Positions 42,201 to 54,200 of a DNA stretch of 64,000 bases are shown here, piece after piece. Below the pieces are notes generated by a model that did not search any database, was not told the origin of the DNA, and was given only the letters and a program-made list of their open reading frames with translations. How positions within the stretch are numbered: the first letter of the stretch is position 1; every line of letters starts with the position of its first letter. Source of the stretch: Owenia fusiformis (Eukaryota; Annelida; Polychaeta; Sabellida; Oweniidae); assembly GCA_903813345.2 (NCBI GenBank), contig CAIIXF020000003.1:7837815-7901814 (forward strand), written 5' to 3'. Position numbers and translations under genes: made by a program.

Positions 42201-45200
42201 AATTTTGATTTGATTTGATTGTTTGAATTAGATAAAGTCTTTAAAATGTTACCAGTGTTTGGGGGGGGGGGGGGGCTGAGATTTCATGTAGGAATTAAAA
42301 TTAGAATAAGATTTAAATACGATCTGTTTTGTTTGCATCGTTGTAAAACGTTGATAAAACACAAAGGGCAGCATTGGAATTACAAAATTGTGCGATTCCC
42401 TACCTCCCAAAATTATTCAAAATTATATTTCTGTCATTCTGATTTCCGTGTCGGGACATTCTGATCTATTAGAGTCTCACTTTATCTAACGCTTTGGTAT
42501 TCCAAAGGATTGTACTTGCCCGGGAGTACTTGCTGTATATCACGTCGGGAGATTAAACCAGTGAATGTTCCGATCGTCGCAACATTCGATACACCGAGAG
42601 ATTTCCCAGATTCATACATGCATACTGTATATTCAGCAGGAATTTTACATACTTTATCATTCCGTTCTTAATATATCGTACAATATTTGTATTCTGTTTC
42701 ACAGATTCCCCTTGAAATAGACTAGATGCGAGTAGAAATAATCTTGATTTACGTCATTAAATATTCAAAATTCAGTCAAAGTGATGTCATAATTTGAAAT
42801 CTACATGAAAAAGTACATCTAAAAATACGGTTTCGAAAATTGTTTATCAAATTTGAAAATTACGACAACACGGGCAATATATGGCAGGTTAAATGAATCG
42901 TCAAGATTATAACACGCCGGTCTTTATGTTATAGTTTATGAAAATTGCCTCAAGTACAATGTCAAAATCTCATGATGATTTCTTCCGACCTGTGTTTACT
43001 GACAAGAGAGGGGTGCGCAGTTGTTGAAGCGAGTATAAACTTAGAAAAATCCAAAGTCCGATAATTAATTAATTGGCATGGATCTGCTAATTGTTTTCGT
43101 TATTGTTACTTGTTCTATCTAGACGGTTTTATCTGCATCGAGATGGCTGATTATAAGGCATGAACATTTTTTCCAGTTGTGTTAATTGTTATTCCTTAAT
43201 AAGCGGATTTATATGTTTGAAATATTTATTAATCCATTTTTCATTTTGATATACTTTTCAAAGGACTTTTTGTTCTATCTATGTGTTTTGTTTATACTAA
43301 TCTTTAACAGGAGTTAGCTTACAAGGAATTCCATATAGCCTACAATTGATTTTAATTCATAAAGTTTGCTGATAATTGACTTAAGTATGGTAAAGCTCTC
43401 GAAGAGAGCATGGGCATGATCGCCAATAAAATTGCATTCTTTGTTTTGTTTTGACAGTTAGTTTAGAACTTTAGCCACGCGAAGTATACACGCAAACGCT
43501 TGTCTACTTTTGAAACATTAATTTGTAAGGCTTCAAAGTCATTTCCATCTCCTCCGGTGTTATTTCTGTGGTAGAGGTTTTTCAAAAATAATTTAAAACT
43601 TTTTTATACGATCAAATCACATGTCCTTCTATTTTTAGTTTTTTTCCTGAAGGATAAGAAAATAAAAATCAAACATAGAGAGGCAAAGACGTAAAAATGT
43701 GGGGAAGTTATTTAATTTATGAATATAGTTGCGACCTCCATGACATTTGACAAAGTCAGACCCCTAGTCAGAGAAGGGGGGGTTCAAGAACGCCTCTCTC
43801 CAAAATTTATTTAAAATCGTGCAGTTTTTCATCATTCTGAGCTTTTTTTAACTTAAGTGATGACCAATGTTGTTTAATGTGGACCCCCTGCCCCCATCAC
43901 TCTGGAGGTGATCATGATACATTCAATCCACAAGGTGGGTCTAAAGATGAAAACCTAGACGATCTCTGTAATCAAAGGCTAAGACGATATTTTCTATAAT
44001 CAGAGTCCTAGACGACTTCTGCTGCAATCAGAGTCCTGGATGATGTTTAGACTTTTCTGTAATCAAAGTAGCAAAACATCCGCAGAGCACGGAAATTGAT
44101 GGATTAGTGAATGGTCTTTTGTTTGTTTTCTTAACTATTGTAAGGAATAAAATTAAGATTTAAATGTTCACCCCCCCCCTCCTCCGTTTAATTTCGATTC
44201 AAACAAGATCAAACGGGAATGATTATCTTACAAGGTAGGCTGAGACTTAAGACAATAAAAGACGATAATTAACCTGATTGCATCCTGTGTCTTATTAGCG
44301 TCTGTTATTTATTACTGCTTGACCAGTACCAGACTGATTGCGTATTGATAATCAAACCGGTCGTGGGATGCAATGATATATCTAAATTTATCCCATGATA
44401 CTACTTCCCGATGAATAACACCTTGGAATATTTTTGATTTTGAAAGAAAATCGTATTGTCCCGTACCCTGCGTGCAGAGTCTAGTTAAACTACACGGAAG
44501 ACAGAACTCTCTTTTAAGAAGTGAAGTCGAACGAATGCAAAGGGTAATTGTCCCGCCAAATCCCGCTCACGAAAATGATATACTCCCATTTGAAAATTAA
44601 GAGATTTTGAGACGTAAGGAGTATGAAGCCACCTATTAAGCATAGTGTAATTGTAATTCCATGCTCTGACATAGCATACCAGTGTTTTCCTTCAGTCATA
44701 CAATATTGTAATACCTTGATGGATCAAGATGCTGATAAGACAGTTAAAGTCGTAGAAACCTTAGCAATAGCGAATGTGTTTGGTCCCTCTAATTAATATA
44801 ATATGAATATTGTTACAATATAACTGTATTGAATTTTTCTATGTTTATGATATATATCTACAATAAAAATTTTATATTTCAAAATTCCATACAGTTAAGT
44901 CACCGGACATTTTGTAGACTAATAATATAACAGACTTCTGGTTTTGTTCCATTGCAATTTAGATAAGGATTGTGAACTTTAGATTTTATGAAGAGAGTTA
45001 TTTATATCTATATAATTACGTTTTGAGTTGGAGGAAATTTACTCAATATCACTTTGATGTCTCGGTCACCTGGCCATAAAAGGCATTTGCTTAATATGAT
45101 ATTCATTTTTTACAGGTTGTTTCCATTATCGGGGTGATACAGGCATGTGAAGTGTTTGGCTATGCATGGACCTCAAGGATGACACGGGGTGGAAGAGGGG

Positions 45201-48200
45201 CAAGGGTTGGTGCAAGTCCCGGGGTGCAAGTCTGCACTCCCAGACTCCAGATAGGAGTGAAACGCATCATGGGATTGAATGCATTCGTTGAAGTTTACAG
45301 AAACAGTTGAATACGTATAATTCAGAATTTAAGTGAATCCACATGATCATTTGCGTTCAACAATGCATTTATAGAGAGGTTTCGCAAGTTTTTAGCTCAA
45401 CGTGTTGTGTTCACCAGATTTATTACCCTTTACATTCGTTCGACTTCACTTCTTAATTAAAAGAGAGCTTCATCTTCTGTAGTTTATTTCTAGGCTCTGC
45501 GCGTAGGGTACAGCACTAAAACGAGTTGAGGTTAATCCATTGTGCGAAACCTCTCTAATACCAGAGGGGTTATTCATCAAGCTAAATGACCCCTCGAGGC
45601 GATATATATGTTATGTTACAGTTACATGTTACAGTTACATGTTAAATTGTTAAGACTTGAAAGTTAATAATTAAGTTTTTTGCGTTATCTTTCAGATACC
45701 TATAATTAGTACACGTTGCTCTCTATGTTGGCGGTGATGACACGTTCTGCTTTCTTTTCAAGAAGCTGCAGTCTAATCTTTAAATGTATTCAGTTTATTG
45801 GTTTTGCATGTTGCATACATATTGATAAGTGTTTACATTCATAATTCAAAAAAAGCTTTGTTTTGATTTATTATTTAAAAAAATATTTGGCTAGCAAATC
45901 GCACCCCCACCCCATTCTGACTGAAAACCGAATTTTTAAGGGGCAATCGCATCCCCCCCTGACTGAAAGTTGGCTACGCCCCTGTGTTTCCCTTTGTCCC
46001 CTTTCATTTATCTTCTGTAAACTTGTTTGAACAATTTAATACTAGTACTACAAAGATAACTTCATTCGAAACGCATGCAATTCACTCCAATTATATTTAT
46101 TCATGTATTTCCATTAGTGAGGGTAAGGGATTTGATTATAAAATTGACGGTGGTTGCGAAGTTGTGATTTGGATGGGAGGGGTATACTATACTAAGGTGT
46201 TATAAGACCCAATAATTAATATAAACAACTAAACGCCTTCCTGATTGCATCCTAGCTCATCCTGTCCGCCAGTCTATCTCGATCGCATTTGATCAATGAA
46301 TTTATAATTCCTGATTAAACTGACTCTTGATTTTAAAATAGGAATTCTAAATCTGTTACTAGTATTTAAAAGTTGGTGTCTATTATGATACTGGAAATTG
46401 GAATACTATATTTTGTATTACTATTCTATCTCGATCTATAGTATATAAATATGGATTTCTAGGTCTACAGTCTGTCATTCCCACATGGGCTTCATTGAAA
46501 CATACGACATTGCAAAGTTTATCCATTTCAAACAAGCCAGGAAAACAGATAACTTGTATTGCATCAGGCCCCGCAAATGTCCCATTTTTCTCTCGGGAAA
46601 TACATAAATATCAGAGACATATTTCATAGCCAGAGGCCAAAAATGTCAAAATCGATATAAAATCTAAAAAGGATAAAATGTCCCCCCGAATACGGTACCT
46701 AGGTAATTAAATCTAATATTTCATAGTTCCCGCATAATAAGCATAAAACTTTAATTTACCGCTGTATCGAAATTCACGTGATCCCTTATTGAAATTTTAC
46801 TAAATAATTGAGTTTGATCATTTAATGCTGTTGGATAGAATATAATCAAAATTTTAGCCCATGTCTGAGCGAATGGTATAAATTCACATAGTTCTGATTA
46901 CAATGAGAATTCTAAAAAATTTCCTGGCATTTCCTTTACGTTTATAATCACGTATCATGCTTATTAACTAGATCAATACAGACTCGATTCCCTTTGCCCA
47001 CCTTCAACATTGTTATGTAATGACGGGAAACAGTCACTGTAATCTTCTAATCAGCCGTTTGTTTTTATTGTAATTGGGAAACTAGTCAATTTTGATTTAG
47101 TATTGTTTCAATGAACAAAAAGCACATTAGTTCAGCATTTCAAGGAAGGGGGGTGTAAACAATTACTGACTGTCAAGTACATGTATCTCTCACGGGGCCC
47201 TATTTCCCCAACCCTCAATTCATGCATACGCCTATTATATAATGGATAGGGAAATATATAACATTCCAACAGATACTGTCTGGACCTCCTACCCTTTTTA
47301 CCCTTTGCATTCGTTTGACTTCACTTCTTAAAAGAGAGCTTCGTCTAGTTTAACTAGACTCTGCACGCAGGGTAACCCTTTTACACCGGGTCTCTTCTTG
47401 AACCCCTCCCATATTCTAATGTTTCTCGAAACTGCTCATGTAAACTTTGTAAGGCAATGCAGGGTTTGCTACGGGTGTGACTTGCAATGTATAACTTACT
47501 TGTACTGTATAAGAAATAAAAACAAATAAACAAACATAAAAACTTGTGCTCATAATTAATACGGTGATAAGCAACAAAACGTCAAAATAAAATTTTGAAG
47601 TTTCAAAAACAGCCATGCACTACCCTGCATTTTAGCTGAAATTAAGTTTATTCCAAATAACTTATGTAACGAAATGGAAATGATTCGAAAAATAAAAATT
47701 CGATGAACATTTCACAATGAAGCAAACAAAACCAGATAGTAAAGAATTATTCTAATTTAAACCGACGTGAAACCTCAACCCTAAAGACACTGGTGACATT
47801 TGAAAGACTAATTTCTTAATCTAATTTCAACAAAACAAATCAAAACGTAAACAGGTTGACGGTCGTTGTAGTTTATAGACCATGCTAACAAAGTTTAAAC
47901 ATTTTATTTACGGCTTATTTAAAACATGCAAACGGGTGTATTTACTGAAGGAATATGTTAGGAAATATATTTAAAGTGTATTCATGCCTGCAATCATCGC
48001 TGGTAACACCTGAAAACAACTTCTTAAAATACAAACATAATTCACTGCACTGCTGTATACGTCTACCTGCTCTCAAATCTAATAATGAAACGAAAAAAAT
48101 AATGCATGCCAAACTTTTATCTATTGTAATATTATCTATGGTTATTTCAAAGTTTTACTCTTGCATCAAGCAACTGTGCCATTTCCCCATCGGTCCTGTC

Positions 48201-51200
48201 TTTAAGGGCTAACACTTTACTTGAGGCAAGATGCATAAACTTGAACTCCCTGGGCTATAACTTGAAGAACGGCGTATTGTTCTTCAAACTGGACTTGAAA
48301 TCTCAATTGTCACTGCTTGTGTGTCAGAACTCATTGGCACCTGCAAAACAGAATAATAAAATAAGAATAACATCATGATGATATCAGATATCATATTTCA
48401 TTTGGAGCCTTAAATATTAAACAAGGCATAAACATGAAAAATGTCACCACCCGCCATTTGTTACAGACGCTGAACGCCGACCCCAGACGCTAAACACCGT
48501 ACATAAAAAAGTTGGAGACTTTAACAATATATGACCACTTTTGTGGGTGACATAAAAAGGGGAAGTCCCGTCTAAATAAAACTCCTGATTTCAAGTTTTT
48601 TGTAAACATACACCATTGCATGTTGATGGTTGGCATGACCTGCAGGTCACGATGACAAATGAATGTTAGGTTGTCAATAGAATATAGCGTTTGACCCTCT
48701 CTGATCATAAAAATGAGTTGATAGAAATTCAAGTAACATGTATCAAGTTCATTTTATCACGGACTACAACTATTGATTCCAAATCTGGTTCACTGAACGG
48801 CTCAATAATTAGTAGTAAAGCGTATTTTATAGAGTCCGTAGTCTGGTGGCAGTTTATAAATCCCGCATTCGAACACTTATAATACTCCTAGATCTTAATA
48901 TAACAATTTACGGTTTTTGCAATACGTTGTTTTTAATCACCTGTAGACGCACCTGGTGATCGGAAAATATGAACGGATCGGAGGGGGTGGGGTTGGTGAA
49001 GATTTGTTGAATTTTCTATCAAAAATGGGCTGACCTCCCTCCTCCGTTCATTTTGTCCGATCGCTGGGCGTGATAGATAATGTATTGAACGTTTTTATGT
49101 GTTTCTTATCGAACAAAATGTGTATTTTGGACTAATAATGTAATTCATAATAAATACAAGTATTTCAAGAATTGCCATACTGCACGTAAAACGGGTAGCC
49201 GTAGCTTCTTCACTGATGTACGATCGGATATACTACATGTACTTAAAAAAGTTGCGACTAATAAAACAGATCATCTTTAATGTAAAAATAACAGGTACAC
49301 TTCATATAATCAATTTTAGATACTGTATTTAGTAATATTATCAATCCCAAACACAACGCATTAATTAAATGCATGTTTAAGTGTCAATTAGCGTATTAGA
49401 ATAAAAATATTAAAACTATTATGAACAGATAATTCATTGATATGTATTTATTCAACTCTAATGGGCTTTTCTCTTTTAACTGCTACATGACTCTCGATTT
49501 ACAGATATACAGATTTCGAGCCATCAAAGTCAGATAAGGCGGAGCCCTTATCCTCAATTAAAAAATAATATTGGTAAGGAAGTCGGACATGTTTGATACC
49601 GTTTCTTATCTCTTTTCTGCTTTTAAAATACCGACTTGAATCTGATCACAATTTGTGTACGATCATTGCATCAGATCTGAAAATATCAATATTGTACTCA
49701 CTGGTTTTGTGATCGAAAGGTAGTATATGAGTTATAGATTATATAATTTGTGTGTTTTTTATGAAAAATAACATGCTCCGAGCAGGTGACAAATATTTCG
49801 ACCACAGCCATACTGTTTTATTTAACTCGTATTTGAAAACAGATTGCAGAGAGACTGAATTGTTCATTTTCTTTTAAAAAATATACGACTGAAAACTTAC
49901 TTCGTCAAATTTTGGCCATTGCTATCCCCCCAGCCCCCGGATACATTCCAATATAAAAATAAATTAACACCATCAAATCTTTTCATTCCAAAACACAAAA
50001 CGCCTACATGTAGGCGCGTGTCGGTGTGATTTCAGGCATGATCAGTACTGTACATTTCTTAGAAGAAATGAGATGTCATGGTTTATCATGATGCATTCTC
50101 CGATCCACGTTGGAGTTGGCCAATGCATCGAGGAGTGCACCGACCGACGTAGCCAGCTTTCAGTCAGAGATTTTTCCCAAATAAAATTAAAAAAAATTGA
50201 AGAAGAATCTGGACAGAATTCCCACTTCTTGCAGTCGATCAATCCAATAAACAATATCAAGTTTAAAATCAGACAATATGCGCCGGCCGTAAAAGTTTCT
50301 GAATTTAATAACAAAGCACATGTGACTGTGTAATTATATCCATTGATGTTGTAAACTAGACGACATGTAGGTTCAGGTAGAAACATATACAACTGCTATA
50401 TATCTCTGGTTAAAGCAAAACAATTAATTTAGCTTTTAATTATCGATCCTCTGTATATTACACGATCGACCAGGAATAATCGCCACTGTACAGTAGCATT
50501 CGATTTAGGCGGCTTTTATTAATTCATGAATTTTGTTTCAAGAATATGATTTAAATATAAAATACATTGAACAATTGCCGGTTGAATTAGACTCACAGTT
50601 GCCCTGTCTTAATTTTGCATCGATCGATGCATTCCTCGATCCACCGATGCACATTGGACGTTGCATCGAGAAATGCGTCGATCGGCGCATAAAACGTGCC
50701 GATCGGTGCATCGTTAAAATGCGCCGAGATGCATTTCGGCGCGCCGATGTTGCATCGATCGTCGCATCGATCGTTGCACCGGTCGGTGCGTCGATCGGTG
50801 CATCTATCGTCGCACCGAGGTGTGATGGCCGCTCTGGTCTGTACTGTACTTCAAACAAGACATCAACATGAAAAAAATGTCACCCCATGGCTGCAATTGC
50901 AACGGTGTAATAACAATATGTTACATACACCAAATGCTCACACTCTCACCAGGCCCGTAGCCAGGATTTGCCAAGGGGGGTTCACTTTTTGTAAAATTCC
51001 AGGGGGGTTCAAAACCACTTAAAAAGTGCTCAGAATGGTGAATTTGAATTATTATTTTTGGCGAGCGAACCCACAGAACCCCCCCTGGCTAGGAACCTGC
51101 TCACCAATAAGAATATGTTGAAACCAAATGGTGGAGACATTATAAATTGAAAAAAATTCAATAAAGGGTGACATGAGGTGTCTACTTGTGAACATTGCAT

Positions 51201-54200
51201 ATAAAGCTTACCTCCCATATCAAACCCTATAACTGGTAACTGTGTCTCCTTCTGGTATGTTGTCATAGCATAGCCTACCACCCCTCCTGCAGGACCTGAT
51301 AGTATTGCCTTCGATCCCGTGAATCTGAAATGTGTGAAGAAGCATGATGATTCTGTATGATGTAAAAATAATAATTATCAATTTACCTGTTACAATCTGC
51401 CAAGAACTTAAATGTTTTAATGCATAACAGATTTTAAGACCATCCTTTTACCTATTTACTAAAGGAAGGGCATTTTTCACCTAATTACTGGCTTAAAACT
51501 ATTATAGCTCACATTTAGCTAATTATTGGTGCAAAATCAGAACACTTTACATATTTGGTGGTGCAAGTCCATTATAGAATGTACATTTTACTGATGTAAG
51601 ACTACAACACATATTTACCTACATAGTGTTGAAAGACCATTAGAATGGAGACAATTACAACACACATTTTCCTTTTAGTGGTGAAAGATCAATAGCACAT
51701 TTACCTATTTAGTGGTGAAAGACCATTAGAATATATGTTTACCTATTCATTGGTGTAAGACCATTAGAATGGAGACAATTACAACACACATTTTCCTATT
51801 TAGTGGTGAAAGATCAATAGAATATTTACCTATTTAGTGGTGAAAGACCATTACAATACACATTTACGATGTAGCGATGTAGACCATATAATTTAAGTGA
51901 ACAAAAGATAACCCCTCACTTGCTCGCGATTTCACGGGGCCTGGATAGTCACCGTGAGTATAAGACCATCACAAAAAACATTTACCTATTAAGTGGTGAA
52001 AGGCCTTTAGAATGTTTATTTACCTATTTACTGGTGTAAGACCATATTAGAATATTCATTTGCCTATTTACTAGTGTAAGACCATATTAGAATGTTCATT
52101 TACCTATTTACTAGTGTAAGACCATATTAGAATGTTCATTTACCTATTTACTAGTATTAGACCATATTAGAATGTTCATTTACCTATTTACTAGTGTAAG
52201 ACAATATTAGAAGTGTAAGACCATATTAGAAAGTTTATTCAGCTATTTATTAGTGTAAGACCATATTAGAATGTTAATTTACCTATTTACTGATGTAAGA
52301 CCATATTAGAATTTTATTTACCCATTTATTAGTATAAGCCATATTAGAATGTTCATTTACCTATTTACGAGTGTAAGACCATATTAGAATGTTCATTTAT
52401 CTATTTACTAGTGTAAGGCCATATTAGAATGTTCATTTACCTAATTACTAGTGTAAGACCATATTAGAATGTTCATTTACCTATTTACTAGTGTAAGACC
52501 ATATTAGAATGTTCATTTACCTATTTACTAGTATTAGACCATATTAGAATGTTCATTTACCTATTTACTAGTGTAAGACATTATTAGAAGTGTAAGACCA
52601 TATTAGAAAGTTTATTCAGCTATTTATTAGTGTAAGACCATATTAGAATGTTAATTTACCTATTTACTGATGTAAGACCATATTAGAATTTTATTTACCC
52701 ATTTATTAGTATAAGCCATATTAGAATGTTCATTTACCTATTTACCAGTGTAAGACCATATTAGAATGTTCATTTATCTATTTACTAGTGTAAGACCATA
52801 TTAGAATGTTCATTTATCTATTTACTAGTGTAAGACCATATTAGAATGTTCATTTACCTATTTACTAGTGTAAGACCATATTGGAATGTTCATTTACCTA
52901 TTTACAAGTATTAGATCATATTAGAATGTTCATTTACCTATTTACTAGTGTAAGACCATATTAGAATGTTCATTTACCTATTTACTAGTATTAGACCATA
53001 TTAGAATGTTCATTTACCTATTTACTAGTGTAAGACCATATTAGAATGTTAATTTACCTATTTACTGATGTAAGACCATATTAGAATTTTATTTACCCAT
53101 TTATTAGTATAAGCCATATTAGAATGTTCATTTACCTATTTACGAGTGTAAGACCATATTAGAATGTTCATTTATCTATTTACTAGTGTAAGACCATATT
53201 AGAATGTTCATTTACCTATTTACGAGTGTAAGACCATATTAGAATGTTCATTTACCTATTTACTAGTGTAAGACCATATTAGAATGTTCATTTACCTATT
53301 TACTAGTATTAGACCATATTAGAATGTTCATTCACCTATTTACTAGTGTAAGACAATATTAGAAGTGTAAGACCATATTAGAAAGTTTATTCAGCTATTT
53401 ATTAGTGTAAGACCATATTATAATGTTCATTTGCCTATTTACTGATGTAAGACCATATTAGAATTTTATTTACCCATTTATTAGTATAAGCCATATTAGA
53501 ATGTTCATTTACCTATTTACGAGTGTAAGACCATATTAGAATGTTCATTTATCTATTTACTAGTGTAAGACCATATTAGAATGTTCATTTACCTATTTAC
53601 TAGTGTAAGACCATATTAGAATGTTCATTTACCTATTTACTGGTGTAAGACCTCCATCGGACTGCATGAACATCACTCGCATTTTCTATAACAAGAGTTT
53701 TTAGATTTCGCATTGCAGATAAAACGAGATAAATGAAAAAATGCCATAATATGGACTTTTTTAAAACCTCCTTTACTTTCCCGGTCATAAAGCAACAAGG
53801 CACCATCAAAAATAGTCAGTATTATTCAAAATGGTCACAATATAAGGTTTATCTTCGAAATACAATGCTTCCACAATGCATATATAAATACCTCTATATC
53901 TTTGAAACCACTTGAAAAACCTTTCACATAGCGCTTTATACAGGGTGTCAGGTATGCATCAGCACATGCTGAAATATACATTTGTACAATTTTTTATACA
54001 GGGTGTCAGGTATAAGCTCAGAAAATATGTAAACATTGCATACAAAGGAGATGTATCTCAATACAGGGTGTCCATTGTATTAGCCCAACTGGTGGCTGTG
54101 TTGTGTTGAGCCACATTTAAAATTGGTTTGTCCCTGCAAAAAGTAGAAAATATTATGATATATTTGCGTCTGGTTGAGAAATGACACAGAGTGTAAAAAC

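Larger units (their letters stand above)
41826..48300. repeat. Inverted pair inside the large element
   Basis: About 41826-41940 and 48195-48300 are inverted copies (AGAACAATACG, GTTCTTCAA, TATAGCCC, CTTGCCTCAAGT). A third, diverged copy lies at about 42905-42975. The two main copies are about 6.3 kb apart. Confidence 0.75.
41050..49960. other. Interior of the large element, no gene recognised
   Basis: It is AT-rich with only short ORFs, and no transposase motif was found on either strand. Apart from the repeats listed, it holds a C-run and G-run (41461, 42260), a decayed MITE-like patch at 43760-43905, and a GGCTACGCCCCTG repeat end near 45970. Confidence 0.5.
40077..50848. mobile_element. 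Candidate 10.8-kb DNA element with motif-matched ends
   Basis: The left end reads TACAGTACAG, 11 bases, CATCACAC, then CGGTGCG shortly after. The right end is the exact inverse with the same 11-base spacing. Both ends carry dense GGTGCATCGATC-type motifs. TA is the only visible target site. No large ORF lies inside, so it is probably non-autonomous or decayed. It accounts for nearly all of the intron between OPLAH exons 6 and 7. Confidence 0.6.

Noticed and set aside
50533-50871. ORFs rich in Ala/Ser/Ile-Val-Ala or Asp-Ala-Pro over the GGTGCATCGATC blocks
   Set aside because: They are translations of the palindromic CpG-rich motif on both strands, with no domain.
2488-53640. CRISPR-like arrays (69-bp, 40-bp and 13-bp repeats)
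   Set aside because: The repeats are directly abutting, with no unique spacers, in an intron-bearing eukaryotic locus.
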